From Piezodorus guildinii (Eukaryota > Arthropoda > Insecta > Hemiptera > Pentatomidae): a stretch of 64,000 bases of DNA. The stretch spans positions 65,311,838 through 65,375,837 of the forward strand of contig CM041298.1 in assembly GCA_023052935.1 (NCBI GenBank), given 5' to 3'. Position numbers and translations under genes: made by a program. Under the pieces are notes generated by a model. That model did no database searches and was not told where the DNA came from. It saw nothing but the letters and a program-made list of their open reading frames with translations. Shown here one piece after another: positions 54,493 through 64,000 of the stretch (positions within the stretch are counted from its first letter, which is position 1; each line of letters begins with the position of its first letter).

Positions 54493-55285
54493 TCTAATAA
54501 TAATAGGCTTAGAGAAGCCGAAGGTTCGATACCGATACCAATAAATGTTGCATGCACAGATTCATCCAAGGATCACTGTTTAAGCACTTGATCAGACTTA
54601 ACACAATCCTCCCATCAATGCTTCGGTCTACCTCTCGGACACTTACCAGTCTGTTCAGGGCATAGCAACGTTTTCGGAATTCGTTCTTTACTGAGCCCAA
54701 CAACTTGACCAAATATTTTAATTCTTTTTAAATATTTTACGTAAAATCTTATTCTCTAAATCCTTAAAGCTTTGTTCATCCTTCAAAGAAAGCGACCAGA
54801 TTTCACACCCGTATTGAACCGTAGGGAGAATAATAGTTTTATAAATTCTAGCATTTAAGTTTCTTGATAGAGGCCGCGAGCTAAGTAATTTCGCAACTCA
54901 AAAATATCAAGGATTATCCGTCTTTATCCGCTTCTGTGGCTACTCGAGCGATGCTGCAATGGGAGTCCCTAATTTTGCCTATCCAGGTTTAATTAGGATA
55001 GGAAGCTTTAACGAGTGGTATCGCACAATCTCGGGACCACCTTCTTACGTTCCCTCCGAAGGACGGCATAAATAAGGATTTTTTACTCCTATTAAAAAAT
55101 CCGAGGGCCACCTGCAGGTTTGAACCCGTGACCTTTTGTATAGAAGGCTGTTATGCTAGCCACCATGCTACAGGTTATCCCTCCTGTATTTTGTTTATTC
55201 TTGTTATCATAGAACCTGAATAATTAAATGTCTCCACATGCTCAAACGTATGCCCTGATAAATCAATATCACCAAGATCGTCACC
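54493..55285 (-). pseudogene. LINE-C copy 3, interrupted by SINE-1
   Basis: The (TAA)n-type tail at 54495-54506 is followed by AGGCTTAGAGAAGCCGAAGG, the LINE-C 3' end in reverse. Coding similarity runs through AGTTCGTTCTTTACTG and ATTTCACACCCGTATTG (the CETW region). After the SINE it resumes with ATAGAACCTGAATAATTAAA and ACATGCTCAAACGTATG. It sits on a short H right end (ACTTTCACTTACC at about 54477). Confidence 0.85.
54922..55180 (-). mobile_element. SINE-1 copy, slightly diverged
   Basis: Minus-strand head with TAGCATGGTGGCTAGCATAA (A box) and GGGTTCAAACCTGC (B box). The body has GGAGGGAACGTAAG-like and CCTATCCTAATTAAACC blocks. It replaces a part of the LINE-C coding region. Confidence 0.88.
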
Positions 55286-55481
55286 GGATCTTATAAAAAA
55301 ACCTTCCTTAAAAATTCAAATTAGCAAACTTCTGATTGAAAAGCAAGAGATATTAGAGAGATAAGTTATAAAAAAGAAAAGATATGAATGAAGAAAAACA
55401 GTATCAGCGCGGATGTTTGGCGGGAGAGTATTCCAGGGAATAAAGGAGCTGCCTTTGTTCTGTTTCTGCCGCATTGGTATA

Positions 55482-55938
55482 TTTATTTATTTATTTATTT
55501 TTAACATAAAGGCTTTTCAACCATAGAGGTTATTTTAGCCCTAAACTAATAATGCAGATACAATATAATAAAAGTAATAATACATACATATATACTAATA
55601 ATACATACATATATACTAATAATAATACATACATGATAAATAATAAAATACAATACAAACATTATACATAATATACGAAATAATACATACAATACGAAAA
55701 TAATACATACAAATATACTAATCACATAATACATAATAAAATAAAATACATAATACACTAAAAAATACATAAATACAAACAATTATATAAGATAGCTACA
55801 TATAAACAAAAACAAAAAAAACATAATAAAATAAAATACATAATACACTAAAAAATACATAAATACAAACAATTATATAAGATAGCTACATATAAGAAAA
55901 GAATTAAAAAAAAAAAAAAAAAAAAAAAAAATAATAAT

Positions 55939-55987
<49 letters not shown>

Positions 55988-57587
55988 TAAAAATAAAAAA
56001 CAGGAACTTTTTTTTTAAATTTTGGAAAATATTGATGTGTCTTTTAGATAATTCATCAGTTTGGTGGCTGACTCCTGGGTATTTTGTAATATTGTCCCAA
56101 TATCATTCTCCATACCAATCCCTCTTCGCTCGGCTTCGAAGGAAAAGCAATCCAACAGTATATGTGGTACTGTGAGGAGAACCCCACAGGAGGTGCATTG
56201 AGGCGGTGATCCCCTCGCCATCAGGTAGCCGTGGGTCAGCCTTGTGTGGCCGATCCTCAGTCGAGCCAGTACCACTTCCTCCTTCCTGCACAGCCGTAGG
56301 TCTGTTCGGTTGGGTTTCACTGAAGGCTCGACTACTCTAAGTTTATTCTCCCTCATAAAAAACCATACTTTTTGCCAATGTTTTGTGGCCTTTTCTTTTA
56401 TGAGGGCGATTACTTCCCGCGTTGACGCACCCGGAACAAACAGACCTTCTGTTACAGCTAATTTCGCTTTGGTGTCAGCTAGCTCGTTTCCTTTTATGCC
56501 ACAGTGACCAGGTAACCATATAAATTCTATTCTACTACCAACCCTCTCCAATGCCTTTAATTGTGTTAATGTATCTACCACAAGTGGGTCCACAGAAAAT
56601 GTATTTGTTAAAGCCTTAAGAGCCGACTTGGAATCTGTGCAGATAAATGCGTTCCCTGTGCTGCTAGTGTGATCATGCACCGCGCGATTTATTGCAAGCA
56701 ACTCAGCGTGATATGATGAACAAAAAGGTGGTAACGAATACATTTTTACGCCCTCCGAGATTACAGCGGAGCCCACTCCATCTGTTGTTTTGGATCCATC
56801 CGTATAAATATAGGTCCACCCGCTATGTTTCCGCTGAAATTGTACAAATTGCAATTTCTGTTCTAATTGGCTGATTATATCTTTGCCCCTTTTGCAGTTC
56901 ATACGGTGTGTTTTAGGTATTGAATGTAGCCACGGTTCTGATTGCAATAGTCGAAAGACCAGAGGCGTCGGTAAGGAATTAAGGTCAAGTTTGGATCTGT
57001 GTACAGAGCATCTTTCTGGTAGTGAAAGTTTCAATTGGTTAATTTGTTGGTTCATTTCTGACTGGCCGAACAAATTATTTAATGGGTGATTTGGTCGAGA
57101 TAGAACTTTAACGTAATACGCTAAGTCTAGAATCTGTCTCCGTATACTCAGAGGCATTACACCAGCTTCAACTTCAAGACTCGCGGTGGGACTTGATCGG
57201 AAAGCGCCCGTGGCTATGCGAAGAGCTGTGTTTTGAACCGGCTCAAGCATCTCTAGCGTTCTTTTGCTCGCGGAGCCGTATGCTGTACAAGCATATTCCA
57301 ATTTGGGACGTATAAGAGTCAAATATAATCGGATTAAGCTGATTCTGTCCGCTCCCCAGTTATAATTATTAGCAATTTTTAAAACATTTAAAGCCTGAAA
57401 ACAATTTGACCTAACTTGTTTAATATGAGAAGTCCACCTAAGAGAGCGGTCTAAAATTACACCGAGATATTTTACGGTTGTTCGATATGGTATTTCTTCC
57501 CCCCTGATTTTAACGTTTTCGACAGCAAAATTTCGCTTTCTTGTAAATAGTATCGCCTGAGATTTGGTATAGAGGTATAGAGATTTG
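55482..57587 (-). mobile_element. I-clade LINE, 5'-truncated, 11-bp target duplication
   Basis: GCATTGGTATA at 55471-55481 recurs at 57588-57598. The 3' side is a TAAA-repeat tail (ATTTATTTATTT at 55481-55500 on the plus strand). The 3' UTR contains AT-rich minisatellites and a ~71-bp duplicated block (55731-55803 and 55825-55895), plus a (TA)n tract at 55938-55985. It lies inside copy 1 of the triplicated unit. A few extra host-like bases (GGTATAGAGGT) sit at the 5' junction. Confidence 0.93.
56015..57565 (-). CDS. I-clade RT C-terminus plus RNase H, uninterrupted partial ORF
   Basis: The frame is open from the truncated 5' end (about 57565) to the stop at 56015. The RT tail has VKYLGVILDRSLRW and LTLIRPKLEYACTAYGSAS. 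The RNase H domain has its acidic residues in YTDGSKTTDGVGSAV, YHAELLAINRAV, CTDSKSALKAL and WLPGHCGIKGNELAD. A C-terminal CX2CX7HX4C zinc motif follows (QCTSCG to LDC). RNase H removes RNA from the cDNA hybrid; it typifies I and related clades and is absent from Jockey. The RT core and endonuclease are missing by truncation, yet the rest has no lesion, so the insertion is young. Confidence 0.93.
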   Translation of the reverse strand, partial: KSQAILFTRKRNFAVENVKIRGEEIPYRTTVKYLGVILDRSLRWTSHIKQVRSNCFQALNVLKIANNYNWGADRISLIRLYLTLIRPKLEYACTAYGSASKRTLEMLEPVQNTALRIATGAFRSSPTASLEVEAGVMPLSIRRQILDLAYYVKVLSRPNHPLNNLFGQSEMNQQINQLKLSLPERCSVHRSKLDLNSLPTPLVFRLLQSEPWLHSIPKTHRMNCKRGKDIISQLEQKLQFVQFQRKHSGWTYIYTDGSKTTDGVGSAVISEGVKMYSLPPFCSSYHAELLAINRAVHDHTSSTGNAFICTDSKSALKALTNTFSVDPLVVDTLTQLKALERVGSRIEFIWLPGHCGIKGNELADTKAKLAVTEGLFVPGASTREVIALIKEKATKHWQKVWFFMRENKLRVVEPSVKPNRTDLRLCRKEEVVLARLRIGHTRLTHGYLMARGSPPQCTSCGVLLTVPHILLDCFSFEAERRGIGMENDIGTILQNTQESATKLMNYLKDTSIFSKI

Positions 57588-57955
57588 GCATTGGTATAGA
57601 GGTCGAAAAGACGGGATCTTGTTTCTGTGAATGGATTGAGGATCTAAATTGCAGGAGCTTGTAAATATGTAAAACTCGATTGGCTGTATTTGACTCGATC
57701 CTAAGGCAGTAACCAAAGAGAATTCTTAAAAATCTATTCATATAATGTCTTCTAGAACAGTCCAGAGACCTCCATATACCGCACGACCATAGACGAAGTG
57801 AGATTACTAACGTGAGTATTGCAGAAAAATATGAAGTAATTTAAGATTACCTATTGACCGTCGGGAAATAAGGTATTTAAAGAAATTCATACTAATCGAA
57901 CGAGTATTACCAAACAAAGCTCGATCGAAATTTTTTTTTTGTCGTGCTCAGGCCA
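57588..57955 (-). pseudogene. LINE-B fragment in unit copy 1
   Basis: The minus frame encodes MNRFLRILFGYCLRI and IYKLLQFRSSIHSQKQDPVF, a LINE-B RT C-terminus. Its continuation lies left of the I-clade insertion at about 55430-55470. Confidence 0.8.
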
Positions 57956-58046
57956 CTGTATGAAATGAAGAGTGTCCTCAAAAGTAGACATAAATAAACA
58001 ACATAAACGTTAGATAATTTCTTGTTAATAAATGAAAGAAAAAAAA

Positions 58047-58338
58047 TCTGGTGCGGGCAACTCACGACTTTCACTTACCTCCGATTTAAAAATTGATTAA
58101 AAAATTTTCAAATAGATTTAGAGATACAAATTCGTGAAACCATTAAAGAATTAGTTAAATGCAATTTCTATAGAAACATGTGTTTTATTAAAAAATCGAT
58201 TACATTATTATCTTGAATAATCACTTAGCTTTATCGGCTTTTCATCACTCTCTATTAACTGTTGAAAGCTTGTGTATGAGATATTTTTTCTAAAATCTTT
58301 AGCTGTCTGCTAAAAATCACAAAAAAAGTAAGTGAAAT
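58047..58338 (+). mobile_element. Family H, internally deleted, unit copy 1
   Basis: TCTGGTGCGGGC after an A-run; left half intact to TTTAGCTGTCTGC; then AAAAATCAC joins directly to AAAGTAAGTGAAA, a short right end. Only about 290 bp remain. Confidence 0.85.
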
Positions 58339-58539
58339 TTGGATTGAATATTTACGCGAATATTAAAAAAAAACGAAATAAAACATTAGTGCTAAAACGA
58401 TTGGTGTTTGAAAGTGAATTCTTTTCGGATCTTATTAAAAACCGTCCTTAAAGATTCAAATAACTTCTGATTGAAAAGCAAGAAGTTATAAAAAAGAAAA
58501 GATATGAATGAAGATAAAAAGTATCAGCGCGGATGTTTG

Positions 58540-58955
58540 GCGGGAGAGTATTCCAGGGAATAAAGGAGCTGCCTTTGTTCTGTTTCTGCCGGCATTGGTA
58601 TAGAGGTCGAAAAGACGGGATCTTGTTTCTGTGAATGGATTGAGGATTTAAATTGTAGGAGCTTGTAAATATGTAAAACTCGATTGGCTGTATTTGACAC
58701 GATCCTAAGGCAGTTACCAAAGAGAATTCTTAAAAATCTATTCATATAATGTCTTCTAGAACAGTCCAGAGACCTCCATATACCGCACGACCATAGACGA
58801 AGTGAGATTACTAACGTGAGTATTGCAGAAAAATATGAAGTAATTTAAGATTACCTATTGACCGTCGGGAAATACGGTATTTAAAGAAATTCATACTAAT
58901 CGAACGAGTATTACCAAGCAAAGCTCGATCGAAAATTTTTTTTTGTCGTGCTCAG
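58540..58955 (-). pseudogene. LINE-B fragment in unit copy 2
   Basis: Same RT C-terminal segment as in copies 1 and 3: MNRFLRILFGNCLRI and QKQDPVFSTSIPMPAETEQR. It is continuous here because no insertion splits it. Confidence 0.82.
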
Positions 58956-59050
58956 GCCACTGTATGAAATGAAGAGTGTCCTCAAAAGTAGACATAAATA
59001 AACAACATAAACGTTAGATAATTTCTTGTTAATAAATGAAAGAAAAAAAA

Positions 59051-59342
59051 TCTGGTGCGGGCAACTCACGACTTTCACTTACCTCCGATTTAAAAATTGA
59101 TTAAAAAATTTTCAAATAGATTTAGAGATACAAATTCGTGAAACCATTAAAGAATTAGTTAAATGCAATTTCTATAGAAACATGTGTTTTATTAAAAAAT
59201 CGATTACATTATTATCTTAAATAATCACTTAGCTTTATCGGCTTTTCATCACTCTCTATTAACTGTTGAAAGCTTGTGTATGAGATATTTTTTCTAAAAT
59301 CTTTAGCTGTCTACTAAAAATCACAAAAAAAGTAAGTGAAAT
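59051..59342 (+). mobile_element. Family H, internally deleted, unit copy 2
   Basis: Identical in structure to 58047-58338, including the same internal junction (AAAATCAC to AAAGTAAGTGAAA). The deletion therefore preceded the duplication of the unit. Confidence 0.87.
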
Positions 59343-59544
59343 TTGGATTGAATATTTACGCGAATATTAAAAAAAAACGAAATAAAACATTAGTGCTAAA
59401 ACGATTGGTGTTTGAAAGTGAATTCTTATCGGATCTTATTAAAAAACCGTCCTTAAAGATTCAAATAACTTCTGATTGAAAGCAAGAAGTTATAAAAAAG
59501 AAAAGATATGAATGAAGATAAAAAGTATCAGCGCGGATGTTTGG

Positions 59545-59872
59545 CGGGAGAGTACTCCAGGGAATAAAGGAGCTGCCTTTGTTCTGTTTCTGCCGGCATT
59601 GGTATAGAGGTCGAAAAGACGGGATCTTGTTTCTGTGAATGGATTGAGGATCTAAATTGTAGGAGCTTGTAAATATGTAAAACTCGATTGGCTGTATTTG
59701 ACACGATCCTAAGGCAGTAACCAAAGAGAATTCTTAAAAATCTATTCATATAATGTCTTCTAGAACAGTCCAGAGACCTCCATATACCGCACGACCATAG
59801 ACGAAGTGAGATTACTAACGTGAGTATTGTAGAAAAATATGAAGTAATTTAAGATTACCTATTGACCGTCGG
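59545..59872 (-). pseudogene. LINE-B fragment in unit copy 3
   Basis: Same segment as the other two copies (MNRFLRILFGYCLRIVSNTA). It stops at GACCGTCGG where copy 3 has its own deletion. Confidence 0.82.
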
Positions 59873-59875
59873 TAC

Positions 59876-60631
59876 TTACCTCCGTTTTAAAAATTGATTA
59901 AAAAATTTTCAAATAGATTTAGAGATACAAATTCGTGAAACCATTAAAGAATTAGTTAAATTCAATTTCTGTAGAAACATGTGTTTTATTAAAAAATCGA
60001 TTACATTATTATCTTAAATAATCACTTAGCTTTATCGGCTTTTCTTCACTCTCTATTAACTGTTAAAAGCTTGTGTATGAGATATTTTTTCTAAAATCTT
60101 TAGCTGTCTAACGGTTTAATATACATGTTAAGTTAGAAAACAAAAAATTGCATTAAAAAATATTGTTTCAATTTTTACCTTTAGTTGGGTATCGATTTAC
60201 CTCTTTTTCATCAGTGATGACATGATAAAATGGTAATTTTTATATAATCTACAACATTTAAAGTACTTTAGAGGAAGAAAATTTAAAATATCGACACTTA
60301 AGCCCTGTCAGACTATTTCAATCAGAATGAAACCTAGATGATGTTAAAGCCCATTAAATTTTACATCGACATAGCGAGTTTAATCAAAATCGTTAGAGCC
60401 ATTTTTGAGAAAATCGTAAAAAGATACAAAATGCTTGGTATAAAGTGGCTCTTCTGGTTGGCTGATTTTGATGAAAAAGTTTTCGTAACATCTCGGGCGT
60501 ATAGTTGTCTTGAATATGAAATTTTAGTTTAATAGGAATTTTCGTTTTCGCCCGGGAGTTACCACACATACACACAAACATACACACAAACACACACACC
60601 CACTCACACAAACACACACACATACACACAC

Positions 60632-60668
<37 letters not shown>

Positions 60669-60795
60669 GAGCTTTTTGCGGGACTTGGTCATTTGGATTC
60701 AGGGGACCCTAAAACGTGTATTTCCGTTGAAAACTGGAATTCGAAATTTTTTACGACCACAATACTTTCCCTTACTATATATAGTAAGTGAAAGT
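59876..60795 (+). mobile_element. Family H, nearly complete, unit copy 3
   Basis: Begins at TTACCTCCG (the outer left end was deleted) and reaches the perfect palindromic right end GTAAGTGAAAGT at 60795. The interrupted CA tract of about 100 bases (60563-60664) is one of the longest. The full right half contrasts with the deleted H in copies 1 and 2. Confidence 0.9.
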
Positions 60796-61619
60796 AATAA
60801 ACATAAAACCTCAATTTGATAAGTATTAATAACTTATCAAGTAAGGACTCCCTGGGGATTATTCATCATCACCTCTATGGATATTAGTAGGTTAAGATTT
60901 TTCCTTACAAGACTTATATTTATGTTTTTCTTTATTCGTCTTATCTTTTTGCTTAAATTTTGTCATTGATTCTGTTGGTCCTTTAGGTGTGCATTTTCTA
61001 ATCTGTTTCTTTTTTTTCTTTTTTTTTATGCTTGTATTTTGCTTTGGATTATAGACTATATTACATATTATAAGATATAACATAGAAATCTGTTGATAAA
61101 GAAAGTAATTGTATTGTAAATTTATAATTTTTTAGGTCAATATCACATGTCATCAAGATTGATAAGTACGCTGTGTATGATAGCAACCCAATACAGTTGG
61201 GCAGCACGGTTTTGTTTTATTGTAATTTTGATAAAATAAAGCATTTCTCTCGTTCGTTATTACCACATCTCAGTGGTAGGCCAAGACAAATATGGGAGAA
61301 TTTAGAATTTTAGTTCAAACATGTAAATATAGATCCGCTCATTGATGAGATATATTAAAACAAAGATAAATTGACTACCATTAACTTCTTCATTAATGAA
61401 ATAGAGATTCTTAGAAAAGGAGGACAGTTATTTAATATTTATTTTATTAATTATTTCTCTAAGGGCCTTCCAATGTATAAATCGTTTAATAAAACAAATT
61501 ATCCTCACAATCTCAAGTAGAAGAGAATTTTTTTAATTGTAATACAAGCAGATAAAACCGCGTAACTACAAATTTACTGAAAACTTCCATTTATTATTTA
61601 TTTTTAGTATTATCCGCAC
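60796..61619. other. Unique sequence, no gene seen
   Basis: AT-rich. The block at about 61140-61290 has GTTGGGCAGCACGG and an AATAAAG signal and may be an old element 3' end. No coding frame. Confidence 0.4.
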
Positions 61620-61985
61620 ACAAGAAACTGAAACCCGTCGCTTTCGCTTACTACAACACTTACTAGACAGACGCTCTAACCTTCCTTTTAACTACAAAAG
61701 GCACATCTATATCACCATCATAAGGCCTATCTGGACTTACGGAGTTGAGCTCTGGGGCTCTACTAAACCATCAAATTCTTCCGTATTCAATCCTTACAAT
61801 CCAAAATCCTTCAAAAAATCCTCAATTCTCCTTACTTTGTAACGAATCAACTCATCCACAAAGACCTTAATGTTAAATATGTAGCAGATTTGGGCCGAAC
61901 CAGGTATCAATCCTTCCATGAAAAACTCCACTTCAACTCTAACCCACTAGTTTCTATCCTTGCTTCCTCTTCCATTCCACTCCAA
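61620..61985 (+). pseudogene. LINE-A copy 9, internal RT C-terminal fragment
   Basis: In two frames it encodes ETETRRFRLLQHLLDRRSNL, HIYITIIRPIWTYGVELWGS and, after a lost base near 61790, TNQLIHKDLNVKYVADLGRT and RYQSFHEKLHFNSNPLVSIL. The 3' UTR is missing; the copy runs straight into H sequence. Confidence 0.88.
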
Positions 61986-62431
61986 TTTTCCAGTCCCTTC
62001 AGTCCAAAAGCCAAGTCCCATAAAAAGGTATGTATGGTCAGTTTACCCAGAAGAGCCACATTACCATTCTGTTTGCTCTTTTTTTCCGATTTTTTCAAAA
62101 ACGGAATAACTATTTTGTTATATTCCCTATATCGATGTAAAAGTTTATGGGTTTTAATATGATGTAGGTTTTATAGGTTTTAATATGATGTAGGTTTCAT
62201 TCTTATTAAAATAGTCCGACTGGGCTGAAATGCCGATATTTTATATTTTCCTCCTTTAAAGTTCCTTTAATTTTGTTCATTAGAAAAAAATTAACCATAT
62301 CATCTTGTTTGTTATCATTGATTAAAAAACGGTAAAATATAAAACTTATACTAATTTCATACTTAACGAAAGAGCAAAAATATTTGTTCATGTAATTTTT
62401 GTGTTTTTGAACATACAAACTAATATATATA

Positions 62432-62509
<78 letters not shown>

Positions 62510-62800
62510 TATATATAATATGGACATATAATATACCGTTGGAAAGCTAAATATTTTAGAAAAAATATTATCTTATACACAAAATTACACACAGAGCGAT
62601 GAAAAGCCGATGAAACTTGCTGATTGTCGTATATAATAATATCATAGAATATTTAATAAAAAAAAAACATTTTTTTATTGCAACTAAATGTAATTAATTC
62701 TTTAACAATTTATTTTCATTTCTAAATTTATTTGAAATTATAATATATATTATAACATCGGAGGTAATTGAAAGTCTTGTGTTGTGAGCACCAAATGTTT
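61986..62800 (-). mobile_element. Family H, right end missing, long TA tract inside
   Basis: Starts at AAAGCCAAGTCCCATAAAAA, runs through the mid-part (with a ~25-bp tandem duplication of TTTTAATATGATGTAGG at 62153-62200) and the left half to GGAGGTAATTGAAAGTC and GTGAGCACCA. A (TA)n tract at 62424-62518 has expanded within it. Confidence 0.85.
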
Positions 62801-63555
62801 TTGAGATATTATGATTAAGTTGAACTTTTAACAGTTCAAATAGTTATGTTACGATGTGAATCTTAATTAATCAATCAAAAGTTAGAATAATTATAACTTT
62901 ATAATTAGATTATAACGAAAGTTTAAAAAAACAAAACATTTCACTTGGTATAAGCATATAATTGTTCCAACTACAATCATAGCATATAACGCAGAATAAA
63001 TAATCCTTTAGGCAAAAGGCCTATAATACATTGATTTAAAAGAGAAAAACTGAAAAACAACAAATTTTGTGGTTTTATTAAAACAAAAAATCAAAACTCT
63101 AAACGATAATAATATCAGTTTAGCAAATCGAATTCAGAATCGCATAGCACTAAAACCAGGTTTATTGCATAACGCAATACTGTGCTGGGATATGTAACAA
63201 CGTTTTCCACGATATGCCTTAAAGCAAAGTGATATATAAATATGAGTTACAAGATACATATTTTATTTTAAGGAGCAACGTTTTATTGCACAATACAACG
63301 ATCTGCTACTTGTAGTCATAAATAATAGTGCAAGCTGGATTACGTTCAAACCCTATATAAATTTATACATAGGTATACCAGAGATAAATAAAATAAAAAT
63401 AAAAAAACACTGCAAATGATTACAAAATGATTTATTGTTTCTAAATAGATCTACATACATAGGAAATCCTTTCACCTTCTTTATCGCTTTAATCTTAAGT
63501 CCAATATAAAATATTTTTGCACTATCTTGGATAATATTAGCCTCATTAAGTTTCT
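62801..63555. other. Unique AT-rich sequence, no gene seen
   Basis: No ORF with coding character. GTTTTATTGCACAATACAACG and TTTATTGCATAACGCAATAC are similar short blocks about 130 bases apart. Confidence 0.45.
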
Positions 63556-63720
63556 ACTTTCACTAGCCTATTTATAAAAAATATAGGAAGAGAAAGTTGA
63601 GCGATTTTAAAAATTCGATTTCATGTTTTCGCTGGAAATAGGCATTTTAAACTTACATCAATTTACAACAAAAGTCTAGCTGAAATACAGAGAGTCGTAC
63701 AATAGTACAAGACCATCTAG
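63556..63720 (-). mobile_element. Family H, right-end fragment
   Basis: ACTTTCACTAGCC, TATAGGAAGAGAAAGTTGAG and GCTGGAAATAGGCATTTTAA form a diverged right end. Confidence 0.65.
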
Positions 63721-63811
63721 TGAACTACTGTCTTCTTGAGAATTGCTCACACGTCTTTGGACATGTAGTAAGTACCGCACAAATGTGAAAAGTGATACCA
63801 GCATAAAAAAA

Positions 63812-64000
63812 TCTGGTGCGGACAACACTGACTTTCACGTAGCTCTGTTTTTAAAATCGATTAAAGAATTTTCAAGTAAAGTTTGAGATAAAAGAGTGAA
63901 ACCATTTAAGAATTAATTAAATGGAATTTCTACTGAAACATGTGTTTTATTAAAAAATCTATTATATTATTATCTAAAATAATCAGTTAGTTTTATCGGC
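63812..64000 (+). mobile_element. Family H, left end, runs out of window
   Basis: TCTGGTGCGGACAACACTG follows AAAAAAA; then CTTTCACGTAGCTCTG and the usual left half to TAGTTTTATCGGC at the window edge. Confidence 0.9.

Larger units (their letters stand above)
55286..60795. repeat. Triplicated ~1.0-kb unit (LINE-B piece plus H piece)
   Basis: Unit starts near 55286, 58425 and 59430. After removal of the I-clade insertion from copy 1, the spacing is about 1020 and 1005 bases. Each unit has a CTTCTGATTGAAA leader, a LINE-B RT fragment, a GTCGTGCTCAGGCCACTG spacer and an H left half. Copy 3 has lost about 210 bases at 59874 and retains a complete H right half, whereas copies 1 and 2 have an internally deleted H. 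Confidence 0.9.

Noticed and set aside
55546..55782. 78-codon minus ORF rich in Tyr, Ile and Val, like a membrane protein
   Set aside because: It lies in the AT-rich minisatellite 3' UTR of the I-clade LINE.
62206..62592. 128-codon ORF of Ile-Tyr repeats
   Set aside because: Translation of a (TA)n microsatellite within H.

Overview
The window is a strongly AT-rich piece of an animal nuclear genome. An arthropod is the most likely source: Jockey-type and I-type LINEs, cecropia-like mariners, a Tc1 element and tRNA-derived SINEs occur together. That is inference from element types; no host gene identifies the species. No bacterial, organellar or viral gene was seen. The only convincing host coding sequence is one short minus-strand exon (11749-11901) that carries a start codon and a signal peptide. 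The rest is transposable elements, many nested in each other, and unique AT-rich DNA that behaves like intron or intergenic sequence.

Family names used here are local. H is a very abundant non-autonomous repeat, about 0.9-1.0 kb when full. It starts TCTGGTGCGGGC after an A-run and carries CTTTCACTTAC about 22 bases in. It has an internal (CA)n tract and ends with the palindrome CTTACTATATATAGTAAG overlapping GTAAGTGAAAGT, followed by an A-run. About 30 whole or partial copies make up a large share of the window. '+' means TCTGG comes first. LINE-A is a Jockey-like LINE, LINE-B a second LINE with a GGGAC-NNN-GTCCC hairpin at its 3' end, and LINE-C and LINE-E are LINEs with ATT-repeat tails. 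LINE-D and an I-clade element occur once each. SINE-1, -2 and -3 are three tRNA-derived SINEs. D is an unclassified repeat.

Layout. 0.9-6.0 kb: a full-length LINE-A between 10-bp target duplications, with an overlapping ORF1/ORF2 pair broken by frameshifts. 6-11 kb: H copies, one carrying both a LINE-A fragment and a Tc1 element. 10.7-17.2 kb: LINE-B fragments, the host exon and a long inverted repeat. 17.4-20 kb: mostly unique, with a promoter-like cluster at 18.54 kb. 20-24 kb: LINE-D holding a 67-bp tandem array and a young LINE-A insertion that together make a 680-codon chimeric ORF. 24-33 kb: H copies and LINE-C. 33-36.8 kb: SINE-2, unique DNA and a deleted mariner. 37-47.6 kb: dense nested H, SINE and LINE insertions. 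48-51.8 kb: D repeats with a second deleted mariner, a miRNA-like hairpin and SINE-3. 51.8-54.5 kb: very AT-rich unique DNA. 54.5-60.8 kb: LINE-C with SINE-1, then a triplicated ~1-kb unit whose first copy holds an I-clade LINE with RNase H. 60.8-64 kb: LINE-A and H fragments and unique DNA.

The genes here do not form a pathway. LINE reverse transcriptases would supply mobility for their own copies and for the SINEs. No enzyme that could mobilise family H was found.
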